DNA from: Cellvibrionaceae bacterium
GTDB lineage: Bacteria > Pseudomonadota > Gammaproteobacteria > Pseudomonadales > Cellvibrionaceae
Reading direction: 5' to 3'
Length of the DNA: 5,084 nt
Assembly (NCBI GenBank): GCA_025800435.1
Contig: JAOXRV010000283.1
Coordinates: 1-5,084, forward strand
The notes under the pieces were generated by a model, which had not been told where the DNA came from, searched no databases, and saw only the letters and a list, made by a program, of their open reading frames with translations. Numbering within the stretch: the stretch's first letter is position 1; the number at the start of each line of letters is the position of its first letter. Positions 1 through 4,760 of this stretch are shown in pieces. Made by a program: the position numbers and the translations under genes.

Positions 1-260
1 GCGGGGTAACCACCGAAGAACAGCAGGTTTTGTCCTTTCTCGCCGTTCTGACCACTGCCCCACAGGCCTCGCAAATCGGGAGCTTAGGGCATTCTGGCCA
101 CGTTTTGAGAACGGTAGTACGGCACCGAAAAAATAACCAAAAACGGGGCGGAACGGGCGCTCAACCCGACCGTAAGCAGCGCTGGCAGCCTGAAAGTACC
201 TTTTTGATTTGGAGGGCTAGAGCGCCCCCCCCCAGGGGCGCCCCGGTTAGGGACGGTGCC
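1..260. other. Left-edge stretch without an assignable gene
   Basis: I see no gene here that I can support. Plus-strand frame 3 is open from the window edge to a TAG at 267-269, and frame 2 is open from the edge to a TAA at 134-136. Either could be the C-terminal tail of a plus-strand gene converging on the replication operon, but neither translation shows a recognisable motif. The frame-3 product becomes rich in Arg, Pro and Gly, as out-of-frame GC-rich DNA does. Minus-strand frame 1 is also open but has no ATG start. The stretch ends in a C-rich hairpin and then the iteron region. Confidence 0.4.
222..241. repeat. C-rich hairpin with nine-C tract
   Basis: GCGCCCC (222-228) and GGGGCGC (235-241) form a perfect 7-bp inverted repeat around a six-base loop. 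The left arm runs into an uninterrupted tract of nine C. The right arm continues into CCC, so GGGGCGCCCC (235-244) is itself a palindrome. Neither strand has a T-tract after the stem, so it is not a typical intrinsic terminator. It marks the boundary between GC-rich DNA on the left and the iteron/AT-rich segment on the right. Confidence 0.5.
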
Positions 261-263
261 GGC

Positions 264-290
264 ATGTAGACTATGTAGAGAATGTAGGCT
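264..290 (-). repeat. Left iteron array, three 9-bp units
   Basis: Three head-to-tail 9-bp units start with ATGTAG: ATGTAGACT, ATGTAGAGA and ATGTAGGCT. The hexamer recurs at exactly 9-bp steps. The reverse complement (CTACAT) is the unit found on the right side of the AT-rich core, so the array faces the right arrays. Confidence 0.8.
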
Positions 291-375
291 TTTTTGACTT
301 TACCCCTATATACGCCACACGTACTTTTTTACCTACTGAAAAAAACATATATTTTCCCGAAACGCATTAAGTGAG
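291..375. other. AT-rich core between the iteron arrays
   Basis: This segment contains T6, A7 and alternating TATATA/CATATATTTT runs, with TTTTTT (325-330) and a seven-A run (339-345) able to pair weakly. It is clearly more AT-rich than either flank and has no open frame of note. Lying between inverted iterons, it could be the duplex-unwinding element. That role is an inference. Confidence 0.5.
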
Positions 376-381
376 AAAAGC

Positions 382-399
382 CTACATAGTCTACATAGC
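382..399 (+). repeat. Right iteron array I, two 9-bp units
   Basis: CTACATAGT and CTACATAGC are two 9-bp units in tandem, the mirror image of the left array. With the left array they make a perfect 15-bp inverted repeat (264-278 against 382-396). Confidence 0.8.
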
Positions 400-432
400 C
401 CAGTAACGGCGGGGGCTGCAGCCAATTTAGCC

Positions 433-459
433 CTACATAAAGCCTACATAAGCCTACAT
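433..459 (+). repeat. Right iteron array II, three units at 10-11 bp spacing
   Basis: CTACAT occurs at 433, 444 and 454, each preceded by CC and the last two by AAGC. Spacing is 11 and 10 bp, close to one helical turn, whereas the other arrays step by 9 bp. The difference suggests a second binding geometry or partial decay of the array. Confidence 0.75.
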
Positions 460-495
460 GATTCGTACAAAATTTGAGCGGGACATGCTGTCCCG
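460..495 (-). terminator. Hairpin terminator candidate after the primase gene
   Basis: CGGGACA (479-485) and TGTCCCG (489-495) form a 7-bp stem with a three-base loop, 15 bp beyond the primase stop codon. On the minus strand the stem is followed by CTCAAATTTTG, a short T-run that starts several bases late. It would therefore be a weak intrinsic terminator for the replication operon. It could also simply be a structural element at the edge of the iteron region. Confidence 0.45.
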
Positions 496-509
496 TCCTC
501 GCTAGCCGT

Positions 510-3050
510 CTACTTCGGGCTGAAAGTGAGGCCTATGCCCTCTATTCTCATGCCCCCGGTCACCCGAACCTTGGCAAGCCCCAACCTCAACAGGCGGTCG
601 CTAAAGGCTTGCTTGGTGATCAGGCGGTTTATACCTGCCTCCTGCGCCCAGTGCCGATACTCTTTGTAGAGCTTTGTTAGCATCTCATGGCGCCCAGGCT
701 CTAGCTGGCATTGGTCTTCAACAAAGCGGGCCACTTGATCGGCCTCTAAACGCCAGGCTAAGCTGGCAGCCTCACTACTCGATGGCTTAGTGATATCACC
801 CTCGCTTAGGGCATCGCTGTAGGCAGCCAGGGCCAGGTTCAATATGCCCGGCAATTCCTTTAACAGCTCATCCTTCAGCCTGGGGTTAAAGCCATCGACG
901 CCAGGCTTAAACACATTGTTAAACTCAAGCACCAGCGCCCGCCTAAATAGCGCGTCTGAAAAGTCCCGGGTATGGGGCATATGGTTAGTGCCAAACCAGC
1001 AGGTGGAATAGGGCTTAACGTCGAAGGGGTCTTTGTGTTTTCGCTCCACCGTTACCGACTCACCCGAGGTTATCGACTTAAGGGCGGCATCGGCTATCAC
1101 CTCCCCCTGGCGTATCTCAGTAACCACGTTGGCTAACTTACTGGCCAAGTAGGCCCGCTGGAATCGGTTGTCGAATTGGGAAGGCTGCACCCCCGCCACA
1201 TTGGCCGGGCCACACAGTGCCGCAAGCACCTCAAGTAAAACCGACTTGCCATTAGCGCCACTGCCCACAAGGATGATAAACCGCTCAAAGCGACAATGGG
1301 ACATTAGGGTATAGCCCACCATTTCCAACACGGCCTGGCGCTTCTCCCGGGCGTCTGCGTCACCTTTAAAGATCGATGCCAGGAAAGCCTCAAACTTCGG
1401 CGCTATCGCCCCCGGGTCGAAAGCTACGGGAATTTGGGTGGTGCGGTAATGCTCCCTGACTGGGGCTATTAATCGCCAGCCCTGAGGGCCATGCTGCAAC
1501 TCACCATTAAGGCAATTGACCGATTCTTTTTCTGATGCTGTATCAAATTGGTGATCTGGCCTATAGACCTCACTTTTAAAGATATCGGTCACCCCATCAA
1601 CGATACTTTTAGAGATACCAGCCACCCCCATATCACCCAGCATCCTTTGGGCCTTTTGCTTAATTGCCCTGTCTTTTAGCTCCCGCCATAAGCCCTTGTG
1701 CCACTGGCGCACAAAGATATCGTCGGCAATCACATTGTCTTGACCGAACAGGGTAACCAGCTCATCGGCCAATGCCTTTTGGTCGGGCTTCTCCTGTGGA
1801 TCATTTGCCACAGCGCCGGCACTCATCAAAACACCCAGGGGCAGTTTTGTTTTGCGCTTAACCTCTTCTAGCACCCGGCGCTGTTCAAGTACCCCCAGGT
1901 GATCGAGGCTTGTTACCAGCGCCTCTACATCAGCAGGCGAAGTCTCTAGGTCAAAACCCCCGGCCTCGGCCAATAGCTCATCATACGGCTTAGCTGGGGG
2001 CGCCTCTGGCGCTTCATTGGCCTGGCACCCGGCCCGGTAATACTCATTCCACGGCACCCCATCAACCCTGAGCCAGTTGTCACAGGCATCTTTCAGGGCT
2101 CGCTTTTCATCGCCACTATGAAACAACACACAAAAGGCGCTAAAGGCATCGTGGGCTTTGTCTGTCTCGCTGTAGAGCGGATCGGCAGGAGATAAGGTAA
2201 ATACCCTGCCACCCTTCACACTGGCACTGTAGGAACCGCTCTGGCTGTCTGGATGGCGGTACTTGTCGCCCTGCTGCTCATAACCGGCCTGTAACAAGAT
2301 ATCTTCAACCGGATAGGCATTATTAAAAGCGTCGATTGGGCTTTGCTTTCCACTGGCGGCCCGCTGCTCGCGTTTAGCCATCGCTTGTTGGCGGCGCTCC
2401 TGCTCAGCCTGCAGCTTTTGTTCTAGCGTCTGGCGCTTAGCCTTAAGCTCATTGGCAAACGCCGCCAGAGGCTTAAATGCACCCCCTGAACGATGACTTA
2501 TGGCTCGGTAATGCTCACCACGGTTGGGCAAGTAGCAAAGCTGATTGTGCCGCTCACTGGCCCTATCCGGTATAACCCCCTGAGACAGCAGTCGATCATT
2601 AAACACCTGGGCACACTGTTGCCAATCATCCGGGTTTAGTGGCTCATCGAGAAATACCAAGATGCGGCTTTTCTGTTTTTCCTGAGTGGCTGATCGGCTG
2701 GTGTATAGCTCATAGTTCGCGCCAGCCAAAATGTCATCTAGGGCGCCGGCTACCCGGTCTAGTGGCGGTGGGTCTTCGTCGATATCACCCCACAGCGCCC
2801 AATACTCACCTTGGGCTTTTTGCTTATCACCTGAGCGGGTTAACAAGGCGGAAGGGATAAACCAACGGGCTTTATCTTTGCTAACCGCCTGGGGTTTATC
2901 GACAAGTGTTTTAATGGCTTTGGCCACTATAGGCTCAAGTGGTTTGGGTTTTTTATCACTGGTATCGGAATGGAATTGACCGATACCGCTGGCAAAAACG
3001 GGAACGCCGGCGGCGCCCCCGCTTGGGTTTAGGGTTTGGTCTTCGCTCAT
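510..3050 (-). CDS. Primase / SF3 helicase replication initiator (D5-like, P4-alpha type)
   Basis: This 846-aa replication protein combines priming and unwinding. Residues ~60-190 resemble an archaeo-eukaryotic-type primase core: the acidic pair D89/D91 lies in WALWGDIDED, followed by YTSRSA (116-121), R129 before a beta strand, and QLCYLPNRGE near 170-179. A charged helical linker (~200-235) follows. Residues ~490-715 are D5_N plus superfamily 3 helicase: Walker A GSGANGKS (596-603), a Walker B-like strand KLANVVTEI (638-646), sensor-1 GTN (687-689) and arginine-finger FRR (702-704). The C-terminus (~775-842) looks like the winged helix that in P4 alpha-like proteins binds origin iterons. 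The ATG overlaps the upstream stop as ATGA and has GGAGG 7 nt upstream, so translation is probably coupled. It likely recognises the CTACAT iterons beyond its 3' end. The helicase assignment is firm; the primase subclass is less so. Confidence 0.93.
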   Translation of the reverse strand: MSEDQTLNPSGGAAGVPVFASGIGQFHSDTSDKKPKPLEPIVAKAIKTLVDKPQAVSKDKARWFIPSALLTRSGDKQKAQGEYWALWGDIDEDPPPLDRVAGALDDILAGANYELYTSRSATQEKQKSRILVFLDEPLNPDDWQQCAQVFNDRLLSQGVIPDRASERHNQLCYLPNRGEHYRAISHRSGGAFKPLAAFANELKAKRQTLEQKLQAEQERRQQAMAKREQRAASGKQSPIDAFNNAYPVEDILLQAGYEQQGDKYRHPDSQSGSYSASVKGGRVFTLSPADPLYSETDKAHDAFSAFCVLFHSGDEKRALKDACDNWLRVDGVPWNEYYRAGCQANEAPEAPPAKPYDELLAEAGGFDLETSPADVEALVTSLDHLGVLEQRRVLEEVKRKTKLPLGVLMSAGAVANDPQEKPDQKALADELVTLFGQDNVIADDIFVRQWHKGLWRELKDRAIKQKAQRMLGDMGVAGISKSIVDGVTDIFKSEVYRPDHQFDTASEKESVNCLNGELQHGPQGWRLIAPVREHYRTTQIPVAFDPGAIAPKFEAFLASIFKGDADAREKRQAVLEMVGYTLMSHCRFERFIILVGSGANGKSVLLEVLAALCGPANVAGVQPSQFDNRFQRAYLASKLANVVTEIRQGEVIADAALKSITSGESVTVERKHKDPFDVKPYSTCWFGTNHMPHTRDFSDALFRRALVLEFNNVFKPGVDGFNPRLKDELLKELPGILNLALAAYSDALSEGDITKPSSSEAASLAWRLEADQVARFVEDQCQLEPGRHEMLTKLYKEYRHWAQEAGINRLITKQAFSDRLLRLGLAKVRVTGGMRIEGIGLTFSPK

Positions 3051-3571
3051 CCAGTGGCCTCCAGGGGTGCCCCGCTATTGCCCTCTGAAGCCTGCTTAAA
3101 TGCTGCCTTCGCCAAGGCCAGCAAAAAATCACAGGCGCCAAGCTCTGGCGATTCATCACAGTGGGACACGTTAAACAACTGCGTTAAAGACAAGGCCGAA
3201 TCGAGGTAGCAAAGCGCCCCCATTTCAGCATCAGATAACACGGTTGCCCGGCTCGCCTTAATGGACACCTTCATTGATACCGGATCGGAAAAGGTTGAAC
3301 TGACCTCATTGCTATCTTGCAAACTAGCTGAGAGCCACAGGCACAAATAATTTTGGGCGCTGTCCAGCAGATACAAAATACCAAACGCTTGTTGGCTTTT
3401 TATCTCGGCATTTTCTGAGGGACAATGCTCGGAATAATAGCCAGCAGCCTTGGAGCACAGATCTATAGCCATCGATAGTGCTTGGGTGGCTTGCTCGGCG
3501 CTATCTTGAAGATTGGCATTTGGGTCAACAGAAAAGTTAACGAAAGGGAAAATGGTCTTGGGGTTAGTCAT
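3047..3571 (-). CDS. 174-aa protein in the P4 cnr position, weakly DUF3077-like
   Basis: I choose the ATG at 3571 because AAGGAG lies 8 nt upstream; an in-frame ATG at 3619 would add a 16-residue hydrophobic leader but lacks a comparable ribosome site and falls in the leader RNA. The protein is mostly helical and soluble-looking. Residues 8-80 (FPFVNFSVDPN then L-DSAEQA-ALSMAIDLC) weakly recall the small DUF3077 family of Pseudomonas-type genomes. GILYLLDSA (64-72) recurs as GALCYLDSA (118-126), suggesting an internal duplication. Its stop overlaps the primase start by four bases, so the two are co-translated. P4 has its copy-number regulator Cnr directly upstream of alpha; a similar modulatory role is inferred from position only, since no sequence similarity to Cnr is evident. 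Confidence 0.8.
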   Translation of the reverse strand: MTNPKTIFPFVNFSVDPNANLQDSAEQATQALSMAIDLCSKAAGYYSEHCPSENAEIKSQQAFGILYLLDSAQNYLCLWLSASLQDSNEVSSTFSDPVSMKVSIKASRATVLSDAEMGALCYLDSALSLTQLFNVSHCDESPELGACDFLLALAKAAFKQASEGNSGAPLEATG

Positions 3572-3869
3572 GGCAAAGGCTCCTTGTACTAAAGTAAGTA
3601 CTGCCGCCAGTATCGCCAAGTAAAGGTGGCAGTGCGTAGAGGGTTGGCGAACCGGCGTACAAGGTAACCGGCAGGCCCGAAGACCTCCCTAAACACACTG
3701 CCATAACAAAACAGCCAGGCACAAAAAAAGCGCCTAACTTTTTGGGGCGCTTGTGCGCCTTGTACCTTAGCGGGTCGCCAAACCCGGCCCCTGATTTTGC
3801 AGAGGCAAGGGCAGTATATACCCGCCCTACCCCGGCCAGCAACCACGATGGCTTAATTGATCTGATCAT
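3564..3869 (-). CDS. Possible Ash-family-like 101-aa protein overlapping the RNA locus
   Basis: This ORF fills the gap between two genes. Its ATG overlaps the preceding stop as ATGA, GGAGG lies 8 nt upstream, and its stop lies 8 bp inside the next gene. The product carries AKSGAGFGDP (24-33), FFVPG (48-52) and GLPVT / GSPT (65-76), which from memory resemble proteins annotated as Ash family or Icd-like in P4-type prophages. Against it: the frame runs through the terminator, the small-RNA stem and all three complementary 8-mers (seqB encodes residues 69-71), and the leader promoter lies inside it, so leader transcripts lack its start. It may be a real overlapping gene read only from upstream transcripts, or an open frame kept by a conserved RNA. 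Treat it as uncertain. Confidence 0.4.
   Translation of the reverse strand: MIRSIKPSWLLAGVGRVYTALASAKSGAGFGDPLRYKAHKRPKKLGAFFVPGCFVMAVCLGRSSGLPVTLYAGSPTLYALPPLLGDTGGSTYFSTRSLCHD
3580..3589 (-). promoter_or_regulatory. seqC-like RNA target overlapping a ribosome binding site
   Basis: On the minus strand GTACAAGG (3589 to 3582) is an exact copy of the 8-mer at 3765-3758 and the exact complement of the loop of the small RNA at 3627-3703. Its last four bases are part of the Shine-Dalgarno sequence AAGGAG (3585 to 3580) of the 174-aa gene. Pairing with the small RNA would therefore cover the ribosome site of the first gene of the replication operon. The name follows P4 seqC; function is inferred. 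Confidence 0.6.
3627..3703 (-). ncRNA. Putative P4 CI-like small immunity RNA
   Basis: TGGCAGTG (minus 3703 to 3696) pairs perfectly with CACTGCCA (3634 to 3627). The stem continues inward to 3687/3643 with one G-U pair and one 2x2 mismatch. Inside, CCGG (3671-3668) pairs with CCGG (3655-3652), leaving a 12-nt loop that contains CCTTGTAC (3664 to 3657). That 8-mer is the exact reverse complement of two flanking sites, 3765-3758 (seqA) and 3589-3582 (seqC). P4 CI RNA is about 69 nt, is processed from the leader of the replication operon by host RNases including RNase P, and shows seqB, complementary to flanking seqA and seqC. Size (~77 nt), fold, order and location all agree. Primary sequence need not match P4. 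The exact ends are inferred from the stem. Confidence 0.65.
3723..3752 (-). terminator. Intrinsic terminator / attenuator in the leader
   Basis: On the minus strand AAGCGCC (3752 to 3746) pairs with GGCGCTT (3734 to 3728) around an 11-nt loop. Seven consecutive T (3729 to 3723) follow, two of them in the stem. This is a convincing intrinsic terminator placed before the replication genes. The left arm GCGCC (3750 to 3746) can instead pair with GGCGC just upstream (3759 to 3755) through a four-base loop, giving a competing anti-terminator hairpin. Whether transcription stops here should thus depend on which pairing forms. Confidence 0.75.
3755..3765 (-). promoter_or_regulatory. seqA-like RNA target overlapping the anti-terminator arm
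   Basis: On the minus strand GTACAAGG (3765 to 3758) is the exact complement of the apical loop of the downstream small RNA. It overlaps by two bases the GGCGC arm (3759 to 3755) of the anti-terminator hairpin. Further upstream, TGGCGACCCGC (3780 to 3770) is also nearly complementary to the RNA segment at 3645-3656, so the contact could extend with a small bulge. The name follows P4 seqA; function is inferred. Confidence 0.6.
3813..3842 (-). promoter_or_regulatory. Candidate leader promoter
   Basis: TATACT (minus 3818 to 3813) matches the sigma70 -10 box at five of six bases. An 18-bp spacer separates it from TTGCTG (3842 to 3837), which matches the -35 box at three of six. The start point would fall near 3806, giving an untranslated leader of about 235 nt before the ATG at 3571, with seqA about 40 nt in. 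P4 has its early promoter in the same relation to seqA. A TGATC-T-GATCA dyad lies just upstream at 3858-3868 and could be an operator. Confidence 0.45.
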
Positions 3870-4132
3870 TTTCTTGGCCTCCGCTTACGCTTGGGGCCAT
3901 TGATAAGCACATAGCGCCCGCAGCGGTGGCGGTTGCCCTGGGCATTTTTTCCATCACCAGGCAAGGTGGCAATCTCATAGCCATAGTTGTGGCGCAGCTC
4001 ATAGATACGGGGCGCGGGGGCCATGATATCCAAGCCCTCCCTAGCCTCTAGGGTAGTGATCCCTTTAGGGCCAGCTTGCTCTAAAGCCAGCCTGAGGCGG
4101 TCACGCTGGGCAGTGGTTGAATTACTGTGCAT
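3866..4132 (-). CDS. Winged helix-turn-helix protein, HTH_39-like
   Basis: This 88-aa basic protein is probably a small DNA-binding regulator. Residues 8-25 form a first helix (AQRDRLRLALEQAG). TTLEAREGLDIMAPAPRIYELRH (26-48, given here as key pattern TTLEAR and AP-RIYELR) is a helix-turn-helix with the recognition helix at about 38-48. YEIATL (52-57) and RHRCGRYVL (68-76) would make the wing. This order fits the phage-associated HTH_39 domain (PF14090), recognised by pattern and not by search. The tail KRKRRPRK is strongly basic. GGGGGTGA precedes the ATG, which lies inside the end of the 109-aa gene (11-bp overlap), indicating co-translation. Its target is unknown; the replication leader directly downstream is the obvious candidate. 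Confidence 0.82.
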   Translation of the reverse strand: MHSNSTTAQRDRLRLALEQAGPKGITTLEAREGLDIMAPAPRIYELRHNYGYEIATLPGDGKNAQGNRHRCGRYVLINGPKRKRRPRK

Positions 4133-4451
4133 AGTTCACCCCCAACTTTTTGAGGTAGGCTTTAGCCTTGCCCAAAGTTTTTGGGTCGGGCTGCCAAACC
4201 ACTGTGGGGACACCCTCAATATTTAGGGTGTACTTGGTAAACTCAACGCCAGAAGCCTTAGCAATATCCTCTACCAGCGCCTTATCGGCTATGGTCATTT
4301 TGTAGCGGGTCTGCCGAGACTCAAGCACCCATAGCTTTAAGTACCCACACATTTCAACTTCTCGGGAAATCTTGCGTTTTTTCCCGGTGTGGATAGAATA
4401 ACTGCTAACCTGATATTCGACCTGCTCGTTCGGGTGGGTCATTTTTTCCAT
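4122..4451 (-). CDS. Unknown 109-aa protein
   Basis: I do not recognise this protein. The start at 4451 is preferred over the ATG at 4442 because GGGGAGG stands 9 nt upstream. The N-terminal half is polar and strand-like (VEYQVSSYSI 11-20, a basic KKRKISR patch 24-30, then GYLKLWVLES 36-45 and RYKMTIAD 49-56). The C-terminal half has a helix ALVEDIAKAS (58-67), strands TKYTLNIEG (72-80) and PTVVWQ (82-87), and a final lysine-rich helix LGKAKAYLKKLG (93-104). There is no signal peptide or membrane segment. It starts 1 bp after the AlpA-like stop and overlaps the winged-helix gene by 11 bp, so it belongs to a compact regulatory operon. The basic character would suit nucleic-acid contact, but that is a guess. 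Confidence 0.78.
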   Translation of the reverse strand: MEKMTHPNEQVEYQVSSYSIHTGKKRKISREVEMCGYLKLWVLESRQTRYKMTIADKALVEDIAKASGVEFTKYTLNIEGVPTVVWQPDPKTLGKAKAYLKKLGVNYAQ

Positions 4452-4452
4452 G

Positions 4453-4683
4453 TTATGCCGCCTCCCCTGTCATCTCATCCTGCAACTGAGCAATATAGCT
4501 CGCTCGCCATACAGAGGTTTTGGGGCCTAGCTTTATAGCCTTTTCGACCTTGCCCTCAGACACCCACTTCCACCAAGTACTAAGACCAATACCGAAGGCC
4601 TGGGCGCAAGTGTCTGCTCTGAGGAATGTATCGACACCAGCGGGGGCCGGTGCCTCGGGAGGGGTGTAGTTCTGTTTAGCCAT
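4453..4683 (-). CDS. AlpA-like DNA-binding protein (excisionase/regulator type)
   Basis: I choose the ATG at 4683 (76 aa), which has AAAGG 7 nt upstream; the in-frame ATG at 4722 adds 13 residues but has no ribosome site. After a proline-rich N-terminus (8-15), residues 19-72 follow the AlpA/MerR-like small winged-helix pattern: TFLRADTCAQAFGIGLSTWW (first helix and turn), KWVSEGKVEKAIKLGPKTSV (51-58 being the KLGP-type wing), then WRASYIAQLQ (59-68). In P4-like elements AlpA-family proteins such as Vis act as excision factors and repress their own or the early promoters. It opens the regulatory operon. The tandem 10-bp repeats just upstream are a plausible autoregulatory operator. Fold assignment is fairly sure, role inferred. 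Confidence 0.85.
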   Translation of the reverse strand: MAKQNYTPPEAPAPAGVDTFLRADTCAQAFGIGLSTWWKWVSEGKVEKAIKLGPKTSVWRASYIAQLQDEMTGEAA

Positions 4684-4732
4684 ACCTGTACCTTTGTGGG
4701 TTACGTTAGAAGGTATGGGCATGCTAGACAGT

Positions 4733-4751
4733 AAAAATAGCCAGTGGGCTA
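4733..4751 (-). terminator. Weak terminator between the unknown gene and the AlpA-like gene
   Basis: On the minus strand TAGCC (4751 to 4747) pairs with GGCTA (4742 to 4738) around a CACT loop, and five T (4737 to 4733) follow. The stem is only 5 bp, so it is a weak intrinsic terminator at best. It would partly separate the gene at the right edge from the regulatory operon. Confidence 0.4.
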
Positions 4752-4760
4752 ATCGTTCTT

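Larger units (their letters stand above)
264..459. other. Candidate replication origin: iterons around an AT-rich core
   Basis: Eight copies of one hexamer flank an AT-rich core. Three read ATGTAG (264, 273, 282) and five read CTACAT (382, 391, 433, 444, 454), so the two sides face each other. The 15-mer at 264-278 is repeated exactly in inverse orientation at 382-396, and the 12-mer at 282-293 in inverse orientation at 376-387. The region lies directly beyond the 3' end of the primase-helicase gene. Short iterons beside AT-rich DNA next to their initiator gene are the usual layout of initiator-dependent origins; in P4 the alpha protein binds iterons in ori1 and crr. I infer that this is the origin or a crr-like site of the element. 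No binding data can be read from sequence. Confidence 0.6.

Noticed and set aside
222..241. Intrinsic terminator at the C-rich hairpin
   Set aside because: The stem is good but neither strand has a following T-tract.
30..269. 79-aa plus-strand ORF at the left edge
   Set aside because: No ribosome site is convincing, the frame is open back to the window edge, the product is Arg/Pro/Gly-rich with no motif, and it ends inside the iteron array. At most it is the tail of a gene entering from outside.
382..459. CRISPR array
   Set aside because: The units are 6-9 bp, nearly contiguous and in both orientations around an AT-rich core; there are no 25-40 bp repeats or spacers.
474..680. 68-aa plus-strand ORF antisense to the primase gene end
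   Set aside because: It overlaps the helicase gene and has no recognisable product; it is a shadow of the well-supported minus-strand gene.
2639..2979. Two plus-strand ORFs of 73 and 82 aa antisense to the primase N-terminus
   Set aside because: Both lie fully inside the coding region of the 846-aa protein and show no motif or context of their own.
2956..3159. 67-aa minus-strand ORF across the primase start
   Set aside because: It is out of frame with both neighbours and Arg/Pro-rich, while the ATGA overlap and ribosome sites clearly support the other two genes.
3589..3846. 85-aa minus-strand ORF in the leader region
   Set aside because: It has no good ribosome site and does not couple to either neighbour; the alternative frame at 3564-3869 is better supported, and the region is better explained by RNA structure.
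4023..4226. 67-aa plus-strand ORF
   Set aside because: It is antisense to two tightly packed minus-strand genes, with no motif.
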